Below the pieces are notes generated by a model that ran no database searches, had not been told where the DNA came from, and worked only from the letters and a program-made list of their open reading frames with translations. This document shows positions 17,148-25,239 of a stretch of 64,000 bases of DNA, piece by piece; position 1 is the first letter of the stretch; every line of letters begins with the position of its first letter. Both the position numbers and the translations under genes were made by a program. The stretch lies in NCBI RefSeq assembly GCF_018614195.1, contig NZ_JAGGOT010000043.1, positions 1 to 64,000 of the forward strand. The letters run 5' to 3'. Origin of the DNA: Streptomyces sp. ISL-43. GTDB lineage: Bacteria > Actinomycetota > Actinomycetes > Streptomycetales > Streptomycetaceae.

Positions 17148-18104
17148 ATGCCCCCTTTCACGACCGTCGCCGCGTACGTCCCGCCCGGTGTCGGCATGCT
17201 CGCCGTGGGCATCGTCACCGAGGTGTTCGGCCCGCACGGACAAGGGGCGCCCGGCTTCGAATTCGCCCTGTGCGCCGACCGACCCGGGCCGGTTCCCACC
17301 GACATCGGCGTGCCGCTCGCGATCGCGCACGGCCTCGACCGGCTGGCCGCCGCCGACCTGGTGATCGCCCTGCCCGGGGCCGGGTTCCGTACGCCGCCCG
17401 GTCCCGCCGTACTCGGCGCGCTGGCGGCCGCGTACGAGGGCGGCGCGCTGGTCGCGGCCCACTGCGTCGGCACGTTCGCGCTCGCCGAAGCCGGACTGCT
17501 CGACGGTCGACGGGCCACCACCCACTGGCGGTTCGCCGAACTGCTGGCCGGCCGCCACCCGGGCGTCACCGTCGAACCCGACGCCCTGTACATCGACGAA
17601 GGCCGGATCATCACGGGCGCGGGAGCCGCCGCGGGCTTCGATCTCTGCCTGCACCTGCTGAGGCGGGAGCACGGAGCCGCGATGGCCAACGCCGTCGCCC
17701 GGGACATGGTGCTGCCCTCCCACCGCGACGGCGGACAGGCCCAGTACCTGGCCGCCCCCGTCCCCGAGGACTGCGAGGACGAGCGCCTCGCCGAGGTGCT
17801 CGCCTGGGCCCGGGAGCACCTCCACGAGCCGCTCCCCGTCGCGGAACTGGCCCGGCGCGCCATGATGAGCAAACGCTCCTTCGCCCGTCGCTTCACCGCC
17901 GCGACCGGCACCACCCCGCACGCCTGGCTGCGGAACCTGCGGCTGAGCGGCGCCGAGGAGCTCCTGGAGACCACGGACCTGCCCGTGGAGGAGATCGCCC
18001 GCCGGGTCGGCTACGGGAGCGCGGCCGTCCTGCGCGAACAGTTCGTGCGGCGCCGCGGTGTACCGCCCCGCTCCTACCGCCGCTCCTTCACGAGCTCACC
18101 CTAA
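17148..18104 (+). CDS. GlxA-family AraC regulator with DJ-1/PfpI domain
   Basis: A 318-residue regulator. Residues about 1-185 form a DJ-1/PfpI-like (class I amidotransferase) domain, with the nucleophile-elbow Cys in VAAHCVGTFALAEAGLL. Residues about 215-315 form an AraC-type double helix-turn-helix (VAELARRAMMSKRSFARRF, then EEIARRVGYGSAAVLREQF). Such proteins sense a small molecule through the DJ-1 domain and usually activate adjacent genes. It starts at ATG 17148 and is divergent from the MBL-fold gene, the likely target. Confidence 0.9.
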   Translation: MPPFTTVAAYVPPGVGMLAVGIVTEVFGPHGQGAPGFEFALCADRPGPVPTDIGVPLAIAHGLDRLAAADLVIALPGAGFRTPPGPAVLGALAAAYEGGALVAAHCVGTFALAEAGLLDGRRATTHWRFAELLAGRHPGVTVEPDALYIDEGRIITGAGAAAGFDLCLHLLRREHGAAMANAVARDMVLPSHRDGGQAQYLAAPVPEDCEDERLAEVLAWAREHLHEPLPVAELARRAMMSKRSFARRFTAATGTTPHAWLRNLRLSGAEELLETTDLPVEEIARRVGYGSAAVLREQFVRRRGVPPRSYRRSFTSSP

Positions 18105-18198
18105 GGCCTGTCCCGTACGCGACCCTCCTGACCTGCGCTGTTGAGGGGCTATGTATTCTGATCCCCACTGCTGAACAAGTTCAAGAAACCGGGGGCCG

Positions 18199-19902
18199 GT
18201 GCAGCACCACCACCGAGCCATGATGTCCGTTTCCGTCGTCGCAGCCGCTGTCGCCCTTGTTCCGGGTATGGCGCTTGCCGCCGACCCGGCCGCGAAGGAC
18301 GCGTCCGCCAAGATCGGATCCGCCAAGGCCGAGTCGACGCAGACCGACACCTTCACCAGCCCCGCGGAGCGTTCCGTACGCAAGGCTGTCCCCGTCTCGC
18401 CCGCCGAGCGGAGCAAGACCGCCGAGCTCGGCAAGGCGTCCGCCGCGGCGGACACGACGTCGCTCGTGGAGGAGAACCCGGGCCTCGGCGTGGAACTGAC
18501 CGCCTCCGCCATCAGCGCGCACGGCTTCCTGCTGAAGTTCCACGTCACCACCAGTGTCGTCTCCTCGATCCGGATCGACATCAACTGGGGTGACGGCAGC
18601 GAGATCGAGACCGAGTACACCACCGACTCCAAGTTCCTGGACCTGAAGCACATTTATGCCGAGGTCGGCACCCACACCATCACGGTCACCGTGACCGACC
18701 TGAACAACGAGGTGAGCGCCACCAACAGCCTGGACGTCACCACGCGCGGTTCGGAGTTCACCCCGTACGCCCCGACCAGGCTGCTGGACACCCGTGACGG
18801 CACCGGCGCGTCGAGCGCCCGGGCCGTCGAGCCGAACAGCCTGATCCACGTGAAGGTCGGCGGCAACGGCGGCCTTCCGGCAGGTGTCTCCGCCGTGGCC
18901 CTCAACCTCACCGTCACCAACGCCGCCGGCCCGGGGCACATTTCCTCCAACGCATCGGACGCGGAGGAGGGGGAGAACACGTCGAACGTCAACTTCGTCG
19001 CGGGTCAGACCGTTCCGAACCTGGCGATCGTGCCGGTCGGCGCGGACGGCTACATCACCCTGGTCAACCACAGCTACGGCAAGGTGGACCTGATCGCGGA
19101 CGTGACCGGGTACTTCACGCGGTCCGCCGCCGCCGGCTACACCTCGCTCGACCCGACCCGCGTCGTCGACAGCCGTCAGGGCCTTGGCACGGCCAAGGGC
19201 CAGGTCGCCGGACAGAGCACGTTCGGCCTCCAGATCGCCGGCCGGTCCGGTATCCCGGGCAAGGGCGTCACCGCGGTGGCGCTCAACGTCACCGTCACCG
19301 ACCCCAAGGCGGCCGGCCACCTGACCGTCTTCCCGAGCGGACAGCAGGCGCCGACCACGTCGAACCTGAACTTCACCGCCGGCCTGACGGTCGCCAACTC
19401 GGTGATCGTGCCGGTCGGCCCGGACGGCAGGATCGAGCTCCGCAACGGCTCCTGGAGCCCGGCCGACGTGATCGTGGACGTCGTCGGCTACTACAGCGCC
19501 GACAGCGAATCCGCCTTCCTGTCCTCCTACCCCAGGCGTCTGTACGACTCGCGGGAGCGGCTGCGCAAGCCGCTCGCCGGACAGGACTACCTCCACCTCG
19601 CGGTGTCCGCCGACAGGCCTTCGATCGAGGCCTACGTCCTGAACACGACGGTCACCAACACGCAGGACGACGGCCACCTCTCCGTGGCCCCGGACCCGAA
19701 CACGGGCGCCCAGTACGACAACGGCACGCAGGTCCGGCCGACCCCGCCGAGCTCCTCGAACCTGAACTGGACGAAGGGCACGACCGTCGCGAACCTGGCC
19801 CAGGCGAGCACCGGCAGGAACGGCATCATCGACTTCTGGAACCGCGGCTGGAAGCCCACGGACCTGGTGGTCGACGTGCAGGGCCTGTACGACACCCGCT
19901 GA
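18199..19902 (+). CDS. Secreted PKD-domain protein with three actinobacterial surface repeats
   Basis: A 567-residue exported protein. After a signal peptide (VSVVAAAVALVPGMALA) and an Ala/Lys/Ser-rich stretch, residues about 95-178 form a PKD-like beta-sandwich (INWGDGSEIETEYTT, then HTITVTVTD). Three repeats of roughly 120-130 residues follow. Each opens like YAPTRLLDTRDGTG and closes like VDLIADVTGYFT; SLDPTRVVDSRQGLG and YPRRLYDSRERLR open the second and third. These repeats occur on many streptomycete secreted proteins and suggest a cell-wall or adhesive role; no catalytic residues are seen. The start is GTG 18199 (stop codon in frame just upstream); ATG 18220 is possible. Confidence 0.75.
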   Translation: MQHHHRAMMSVSVVAAAVALVPGMALAADPAAKDASAKIGSAKAESTQTDTFTSPAERSVRKAVPVSPAERSKTAELGKASAAADTTSLVEENPGLGVELTASAISAHGFLLKFHVTTSVVSSIRIDINWGDGSEIETEYTTDSKFLDLKHIYAEVGTHTITVTVTDLNNEVSATNSLDVTTRGSEFTPYAPTRLLDTRDGTGASSARAVEPNSLIHVKVGGNGGLPAGVSAVALNLTVTNAAGPGHISSNASDAEEGENTSNVNFVAGQTVPNLAIVPVGADGYITLVNHSYGKVDLIADVTGYFTRSAAAGYTSLDPTRVVDSRQGLGTAKGQVAGQSTFGLQIAGRSGIPGKGVTAVALNVTVTDPKAAGHLTVFPSGQQAPTTSNLNFTAGLTVANSVIVPVGPDGRIELRNGSWSPADVIVDVVGYYSADSESAFLSSYPRRLYDSRERLRKPLAGQDYLHLAVSADRPSIEAYVLNTTVTNTQDDGHLSVAPDPNTGAQYDNGTQVRPTPPSSSNLNWTKGTTVANLAQASTGRNGIIDFWNRGWKPTDLVVDVQGLYDTR

Positions 19903-19922
19903 GCCGCCGGCAAGCGTGGACG

Positions 19923-19968
19923 ACGGCACCCCGGGAGGGGCCCTGGCGGGCATCTCCCGGGGTGCCGT
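19923..19968 (+). terminator. Terminator after the PKD surface protein
   Basis: A perfect 15-base stem (19923-19937 with 19954-19968) around a 16-base loop, 20 bases after the stop codon. Confidence 0.75.
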
Positions 19969-20100
19969 ACGCGGACTCCCCGACCCGCCCGGCGCCGAGC
20001 CCCGCGGCCCGTGCCGTCCTGCCATCGGACCACCGGCCCCGCGCGCCGTCTCCGACGCCCGCCCCCGCATGTCGGCCCGGGCGGTGCGTGGGACGCTGAG

Positions 20101-22356
20101 ATGGTGCGTGCCCTCGTGGAGCTGCGGACGGGCACCGGCCCCTTGCCGGCGGCCGCGCGGCGGTCCGTCCGGGTCACCCTCGCCGCCTGCGCCGGCTTCT
20201 ACGGGTTCCTGTACGGGCTGCACCAGCCCGTCACCGCCACCTACGCGCTCTTCACGGCCGTCGCACTGGCCGGTCTGTCGCGGATACCGGGCACCGGCCG
20301 CCAACGGGCCGCCGTCATCGCCCGCCTGCTCCCCGCCGCCTGCGCACTCGTCGCCGTGGGCACCTTCCTCGCAGTACGGACCTGGGCCGCCGTGGCCGGC
20401 ATGCTGGTCATCGGCTTCTGCGTGGCCTTCGGAGCGGTGGCCGGGCCCCGCCAGGCGGGCGCAGCGCCCGGGCTCCAGCTGCTGTACATCCTGCCCAGCT
20501 TCCCGCCGTACGCCCCGGACACCCTCGGTGAGCGGCTGACCGGCACCGTCACCGGGGTCCTGCTGCTGATCCTCGCCGAGACGTTCCTGCTGCCCGACCC
20601 GCCCGTCCCCCGCTACCGGGACCGTGCCGCCGCAGCCGCCGCCGAAGCCGCCCGGTGCGCCGCCGTCCTGGAGGAACCGCCGCACAGCCTCCCCGGCGCG
20701 GAGCTCACCCGGGCCTCGGAGCTCGCCCAGGCCCTGCGGCCCTCGCGGGTCCCGGAGGCTGAACGGCCCGCCGGGCCGGGTCTACGGGAGCGCGCGCTGA
20801 CCCACACCGGGCTCGCGGCCCGAACCCTGCTGACCTGCCTCCAGGCCCTGCCTCCGCCGGCACCCGGCCGACGGGCCGAGCCGGCCGGGCTGGACCTCGT
20901 ACGGGCCGTACGGGTGTCGGCGACCGCGACCGCCGCCCTGCTCGCGGAGGGACGGCCGCCCGACACCGGCTCCGCGACCCTGCGGAGCCTGCGCGCCTCC
21001 CTCGCCCGGACCTCCGTGCCGGAGCCCGGGTCTGGTCTGCGGCACGCCAAGCTGGTGGAGGTGGCGGACGCCGCGCTGGTCCTGCGCGGGGCCGCGGAGA
21101 TCGCCGTACGGGGGCGCGCGGCGACCCTGGAGGCAGAACCGGAACCGGAAGCGGGAACGGGAACGGGGCCGGGAAGGGCATCGGCGCGGGGACCGGGAAG
21201 GGCATCCGGGTCGCAACCGCCGGACCGGTTCTGGTACGCCCGGCAGAGCACGCTCCGGCTCTGGTGGTTCCGGCTCTCCGGGCACACCGGGCCCAGGTCC
21301 GTGCACTTCCAGAACGCCGTCCGGCTCGGCCTGGCCCTCGCGGCCGCCCGCGCCGTCGCCGGGCTCGTCTCCCTGCCGCACGGATTCTGGGCGACGCTCG
21401 CGGTCCTGAGCCTGACCCGCACCACCGCCGTGCAGACCCGGGCCACCGTCCGCCTGGCCCTGATCGGCACCTGCGCGGGCGCGCTCGCCGCCGGCGGGGT
21501 CCTCGCGCTGGCCGGTGAGGCGAGCGTCCTGTACGAGATCGTGCTGCCGCCCCTGATGCTGGTCGCCTTCTGCGTCGGGCCGGTGCGCGGAGTGGGCTGG
21601 GCGCAGGCGATGTTCACGCTGGTCATCGCCATGGCGTTCGCCCAACTGGCGCCCGTCACCTGGCAGCTGGCCGAGGTCAGGTTCCTGGACGTACTGATCG
21701 GCAGCGTGATCGGGATCGCGTGCGGACTGCTGGCCTGGCCGCGTGGTGCCCACGACGAACTTGCGCGCGCTGTGGCCGAGTTGCTGCGCGCCGCCGCGGA
21801 CGACGTCCAGGCGGTCACGGCCGCGGTCGGGCGGACCGGCCCCGAGGGCGCACACCAGCGGGTACGGCACGCACTGGTCATGGTCGAGGCCGCCCACGCC
21901 CAGTACCAGACCGAGCGGCAGCACCCTGCCGGACCGGGGCGGGACTGGCAGGCCGCGATGATGGCCGGCCACGAGGTGCTGTGGGGCAACCTGCGGCTCC
22001 TCGGCGCCCAGGCCGGACCGCCGCCCGGACCGCGCGAGGAAGCCGCGGTCAGGGAGTACGGGGCCCGGGTGGCGGCGGGCCTGCGCCACACGGCCGGCCT
22101 CGCGGGACCGCCGTACGCCCTCGGCCCGGCGCATCCGGGCAGCCGGACCGATCCGCCCCACCGCGCCGCACCGCTCGGCCCGGCCGGTCAGCCGCAGGCC
22201 ACCGCACCGCAGGCACCCGCGCCGCACCGGCCCGAGCCTGCCGCCGCGCCCCTCGTGTACTTCGCCGCGATGGCCTGGCTGGACACCTTGGCCCGCGATC
22301 TGGCCCTCCTCGGGCGGACCACGGCCGAGCCGGCCTCGGACCGGTCCCGGGCCTGA
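20101..22356 (+). CDS. FUSC family membrane protein
   Basis: A 751-residue inner-membrane protein. Two hydrophobic blocks of about five or six helices each (roughly residues 18-160 and 400-550) are separated by a long soluble stretch. The second block matches the fusaric-acid-resistance (FUSC) domain: LPHGFWATLAVLSLTRTT, then QTRATVRLALIGTCAGAL. Near residue 345 the linker holds Glu-Pro and Gly-Thr repeats. FUSC proteins are linked to efflux of aromatic acids, but the substrate here is not evident. The C-terminal region (from about 640) is rich in Pro and Ala and probably disordered. ATG 20101 has a weak GGGA site. It is a single-gene unit after a strong terminator. Confidence 0.82.
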   Translation: MVRALVELRTGTGPLPAAARRSVRVTLAACAGFYGFLYGLHQPVTATYALFTAVALAGLSRIPGTGRQRAAVIARLLPAACALVAVGTFLAVRTWAAVAGMLVIGFCVAFGAVAGPRQAGAAPGLQLLYILPSFPPYAPDTLGERLTGTVTGVLLLILAETFLLPDPPVPRYRDRAAAAAAEAARCAAVLEEPPHSLPGAELTRASELAQALRPSRVPEAERPAGPGLRERALTHTGLAARTLLTCLQALPPPAPGRRAEPAGLDLVRAVRVSATATAALLAEGRPPDTGSATLRSLRASLARTSVPEPGSGLRHAKLVEVADAALVLRGAAEIAVRGRAATLEAEPEPEAGTGTGPGRASARGPGRASGSQPPDRFWYARQSTLRLWWFRLSGHTGPRSVHFQNAVRLGLALAAARAVAGLVSLPHGFWATLAVLSLTRTTAVQTRATVRLALIGTCAGALAAGGVLALAGEASVLYEIVLPPLMLVAFCVGPVRGVGWAQAMFTLVIAMAFAQLAPVTWQLAEVRFLDVLIGSVIGIACGLLAWPRGAHDELARAVAELLRAAADDVQAVTAAVGRTGPEGAHQRVRHALVMVEAAHAQYQTERQHPAGPGRDWQAAMMAGHEVLWGNLRLLGAQAGPPPGPREEAAVREYGARVAAGLRHTAGLAGPPYALGPAHPGSRTDPPHRAAPLGPAGQPQATAPQAPAPHRPEPAAAPLVYFAAMAWLDTLARDLALLGRTTAEPASDRSRA

Positions 22357-22452
22357 CCTGAACCAGCCGCCCCATCCCACCGTGCCGAGCCACACCACGC
22401 CCAACACCGGCCGGACCATACGAATTCAGGGCAATCCCACCCCGCCGTCGGC

Positions 22453-22474
22453 AACTGGATGCCGAGGGGCGTCT
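22453..22474 (+). promoter_or_regulatory. Candidate sigma-E (ECF) promoter of the carboxypeptidase gene
   Basis: The sequence shows AAC (22453-22455), 16 bases, then TCT (22472-22474), matching the AAC-N16-TCT pattern of the streptomycete cell-envelope sigma factor. It would start transcription about 75 bases before the carboxypeptidase start. Cell-wall genes are typical targets. This is a pattern match only. Confidence 0.4.
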
Positions 22475-22495
22475 CCCGGCCGCATAAGCTCCCGG

Positions 22496-22527
22496 AGGGG
22501 CGGAGACACCTCGATGTCCCCGCCCCT
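22496..22527 (+). promoter_or_regulatory. Leader hairpin before the D,D-carboxypeptidase
   Basis: A 13-base stem with one mismatch (22496-22508 with 22515-22527) and a 6-base loop. An alternative small hairpin, CCCC-TTCG-GGGG (22523-22533, sharing the right arm), would compete with it. No T run follows. It lies in the predicted 5' leader, so it may be an attenuator or RNA-stability element, or the FUSC terminator. Confidence 0.4.
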
Positions 22528-22559
22528 TCGGGGATTCTTCAGCCAACACGGGAACTGAC

Positions 22560-23498
22560 TTGCTATCCAATCTGATGCGCCGCGGACGCGGCGTACTCGC
22601 CGTCACCATCGTCACCGGAGCCCTCCTCACCGCCACCGCGCCGGCCCAGGCCGCCGCCTCGCCGCCGGTGACCGCCTCGGGGGCGTTCCTGATGGACGGC
22701 ACCACGGGGGCCACGCTCTCCTCCAAGGCGGCTGACACCAAGCGCCAGATGGCGAGCACCACGAAGATCATGACGGCCGTGCTGGTGATCATCACACCGG
22801 GCGCCGACCTCAACAAGAAGGTCACCGTCAAGCAGGAGTACCTGGACTACGTCGTCCGGGAGGGCGCGAGCTCGGCCCACCTCAAGGCGGGCGCCACACC
22901 GACGGTCCGCCAGTTGCTGTACGCGCTGATGCTCCCGTCGGGCTGCGACGCCGCGTACGCGCTCGCGGACACCTTCGGCACGGGCACGACCACGGCGGCC
23001 CGCACGGCGGACTTCATCGCGAAGATGAACGCCAAGGCGAAGAAGCTGGGCCTGACCAACACCGTCTACGACTCCTTCGACGGCATCTCGCCGACCGGCA
23101 AGAACCTCACCACCCCGCGCGATCTCGCGAAGCTCACCAAGTACACGATGGGCAGCAGCACCTTCCAGAAGCTCGTGAAGACCACGTCGATCAGCAGCGG
23201 CGGCACCTCCACCGACGCCAAGTGGACGAACAGCAACCTGCTCGTCCAGCCCCGCCCGACCGGGTACGCGTACCCGGGTGCGATCGGCGTCAAGACGGGC
23301 ACCGGCACGGCCGCGGGCAAATGCCTCGTCTTCTCCGTGACCCGCAACGGCAAGACGGTCATCGGCGTCCTGCTGAACGACGAGGAGCGCTACGCGGACG
23401 CGATGAAGCTCTCCGACTGGGCCCTCGGCCCGGCGGCCGGCTCCAAGACCGCGCTGCAGCGCAGCGACACCGAGCCGATCCCGGACGTCCTCGACTGA
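22560..23498 (+). CDS. Secreted D-alanyl-D-alanine carboxypeptidase (peptidase S11)
   Basis: A 312-residue penicillin-binding protein of the S11 family. The signal peptide ends near TAPAQAA. The three active-site motifs are in order: Ser-Thr-Thr-Lys (MASTTKIMTA), SGC in place of SxN (LMLPSGCDAAYAL) and KTG (GVKTGTGTAAG). The enzyme trims the terminal D-Ala from peptidoglycan stem peptides outside the cell. No C-terminal membrane anchor is visible, so it is probably released or loosely attached. The TTG start at 22560 is preferred because GGGAA lies 6-10 bases upstream; ATG 22575 is the alternative. A sigma-E-like promoter and a leader hairpin lie upstream. Confidence 0.9.
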   Translation: MLSNLMRRGRGVLAVTIVTGALLTATAPAQAAASPPVTASGAFLMDGTTGATLSSKAADTKRQMASTTKIMTAVLVIITPGADLNKKVTVKQEYLDYVVREGASSAHLKAGATPTVRQLLYALMLPSGCDAAYALADTFGTGTTTAARTADFIAKMNAKAKKLGLTNTVYDSFDGISPTGKNLTTPRDLAKLTKYTMGSSTFQKLVKTTSISSGGTSTDAKWTNSNLLVQPRPTGYAYPGAIGVKTGTGTAAGKCLVFSVTRNGKTVIGVLLNDEERYADAMKLSDWALGPAAGSKTALQRSDTEPIPDVLD

Positions 23499-23833
23499 CG
23501 AGGGTGACGCTCATGGTGACGCCCCGGACCGCTCGGTCCGGGGCGTCTCGCGTTCCTCGCCCGACGCCGGTCCCCTCCTGCCCCAGCGAGTGCCAGGGAG
23601 CGCCAGGGAAACCGAATCGCCCACGGCCGGTCCCGGCAGGTCGGCGCAGGCGGCCCGCGTCCGGGAGGCCGGGATTTCGCGTACCCGACGGGCCGCGCAC
23701 GCGGACCGGCGGACCTGACGGGGACCGCCTCCACGGATCTCGGGTTGAGGCCTCGCGCCATCGGCGTAGCGTGAAGAGAGCCGAGCTCAGTGACAGTGCG
23801 CGTGGCGGGATACAGGTACGAGGAGCGATTGCT
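23499..23833. other. Intergenic region, 335 bases
   Basis: Holds the carboxypeptidase terminator near its left end and AGGAGCG (23821-23827), the ribosome site of the BBE-like oxidase, at its right end. No further gene or repeat was seen. Confidence 0.6.
23518..23547 (+). terminator. Terminator after the D,D-carboxypeptidase
   Basis: A perfect 13-base stem (23518-23530 with 23535-23547) with a GCTC loop, 20 bases after the stop. Confidence 0.8.
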
Positions 23834-25204
23834 ATGGGCAAGCTCTCGATCGAGCAGTTGCGTGAACGTGTCCGCGGGGTCGTCACCACCCCTGACGACG
23901 ATGCCTACGACGAGGCGCGCAAGGTCTACAACGCCATGATCGACAGGAGGCCGGCTGTCGTCGTGCGCTGCGTCAACGCGGGCGACGTCATGGCCGCGGT
24001 CGATTTCGCGCGGGAGAACGAGCTCGACTTGGCGGTGCGTGGCGGCGGGCACAGCGTGCCCGGTTTCGGTACCTGCGACGGCGGCGTCGTAGCCGATCTG
24101 TCCGGGATGCGTGGCGTGCGTGTCGACCCCGCACGTCGGACGGCACGGGCCGAAGGCGGCGCGACCTGGGGTGACTTCAACGCGGCGACGCACGCCTTCG
24201 GTCTGGCGACGACCGGGGGGATCATCTCGACCACGGGTGTCGGCGGACTCACCCTCGGTGGCGGCATCGGCTATCTCTCCCGCTCACTTGGTCTGAGCTG
24301 CGACAACCTGATCTCCGCCGACGTCGTGACCGCGGACGGCCGGCTGCTCGTCGCGAGCGAGGAGGAGCACGACGACCTCTTCTGGGCCCTTCGCGGTGGC
24401 GGTGGGAACTTCGGCGCCGTGACCTCCTTCGAGTTCCGGCTCAGCCCCGTCAAGGACATCTACGGCGGGCCGATGCTCTACGAACTGGAAGACGCCGCCA
24501 CCGTACTGCGCTCCTTCAACGACTACATCACCGATGCGCCGGAGGAACTCGGCGCCTTCCCGGCCTTCCAGCTGGCCCCGCCGCTCCCGTTCATCCCGGA
24601 GAACCGGCACGGCGACCCCTTCGCCCTGATCGTGTCGTGCTGGGCCGGGCCGCTGGAGGAGGGGGAGCGCGCTCTCCAGGCCTTCCACGACTTCGCGCCG
24701 GTGGTCGCCGAGCACGTCGGGCCCATGCCCTATCCCGCGCTCAACAGCGCCTTCGACGCGCTGGTACCGCCCGGCCTCCAGCATTACTGGAAGGCCAACT
24801 TCGTGACCGAGCTCAGCGACGCCGCGATCGCGGCGCACACGCAGCACGGGCCACGGTTGCCGGCCCTGAACTCGACGGTCCACATCTACCCCATCAACGG
24901 TGCCTGCCACCGAGTCGCACCGGAGGCAACGGCCTTCGCCTACCGGGACGCCTCGTTCGCCACCGTCATCGCCGGGATGTGGCCCGAGCCCGCGGACAAC
25001 GAGGCCAACATCGCGTGGGTGCGCGACTACTACGAAGCGACCGCCCCGCACTCGGAGGAAGGCGGGTACATCAACTTCATGGCCGACGACGACCAGGACC
25101 GGATCAGGGCCAATTACAAGACCAACTACGACCGCTTGGTCGAGGTCAAGCGGAACTACGACCCAGGAAACCTGTTCCACCTGAACCAGAACATCAAGCC
25201 CTAG
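23834..25204 (+). CDS. FAD-binding oxidoreductase (berberine bridge enzyme-like)
   Basis: A 456-residue flavoprotein of the PCMH/BBE group. The FAD domain carries RGGGHSVPGFGT with the His that usually bonds FAD at the 8-alpha position. GGLTLGGGIGYLSRSLGLS and LFWALRGGGGNFGAVTSF follow. The second covalent Cys of bicovalent BBE enzymes is absent (STTGVGGLTLG), so attachment is probably through His only. The C-terminal BBE segment YDRLVEVKRNYDPGNLF is intact. It probably oxidises an alcohol or sugar, or a secondary metabolite, with oxygen. The ATG at 23834 has AGGAG at the right distance. No signal peptide is seen. It stands alone with no biosynthetic neighbours. Confidence 0.9.
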   Translation: MGKLSIEQLRERVRGVVTTPDDDAYDEARKVYNAMIDRRPAVVVRCVNAGDVMAAVDFARENELDLAVRGGGHSVPGFGTCDGGVVADLSGMRGVRVDPARRTARAEGGATWGDFNAATHAFGLATTGGIISTTGVGGLTLGGGIGYLSRSLGLSCDNLISADVVTADGRLLVASEEEHDDLFWALRGGGGNFGAVTSFEFRLSPVKDIYGGPMLYELEDAATVLRSFNDYITDAPEELGAFPAFQLAPPLPFIPENRHGDPFALIVSCWAGPLEEGERALQAFHDFAPVVAEHVGPMPYPALNSAFDALVPPGLQHYWKANFVTELSDAAIAAHTQHGPRLPALNSTVHIYPINGACHRVAPEATAFAYRDASFATVIAGMWPEPADNEANIAWVRDYYEATAPHSEEGGYINFMADDDQDRIRANYKTNYDRLVEVKRNYDPGNLFHLNQNIKP

Positions 25205-25239
25205 TCCCCCGTCGGCCGGCCGTGCCGGGCCTCGGTCAC

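Noticed and set aside
18181..20685. Long open minus-strand frame across the PKD protein gene.
   Set aside because: It is a GC-skew shadow: the plus-strand protein has clear signal peptide, PKD and repeat domains, while this frame has no recognisable domain or ribosome site.
22453..22559. Resemblance of the carboxypeptidase leader to a c-di-AMP (ydaO-type) riboswitch.
   Set aside because: The predicted leader is only about 75 bases, too short for that class, and the similarity to its conserved blocks was loose.
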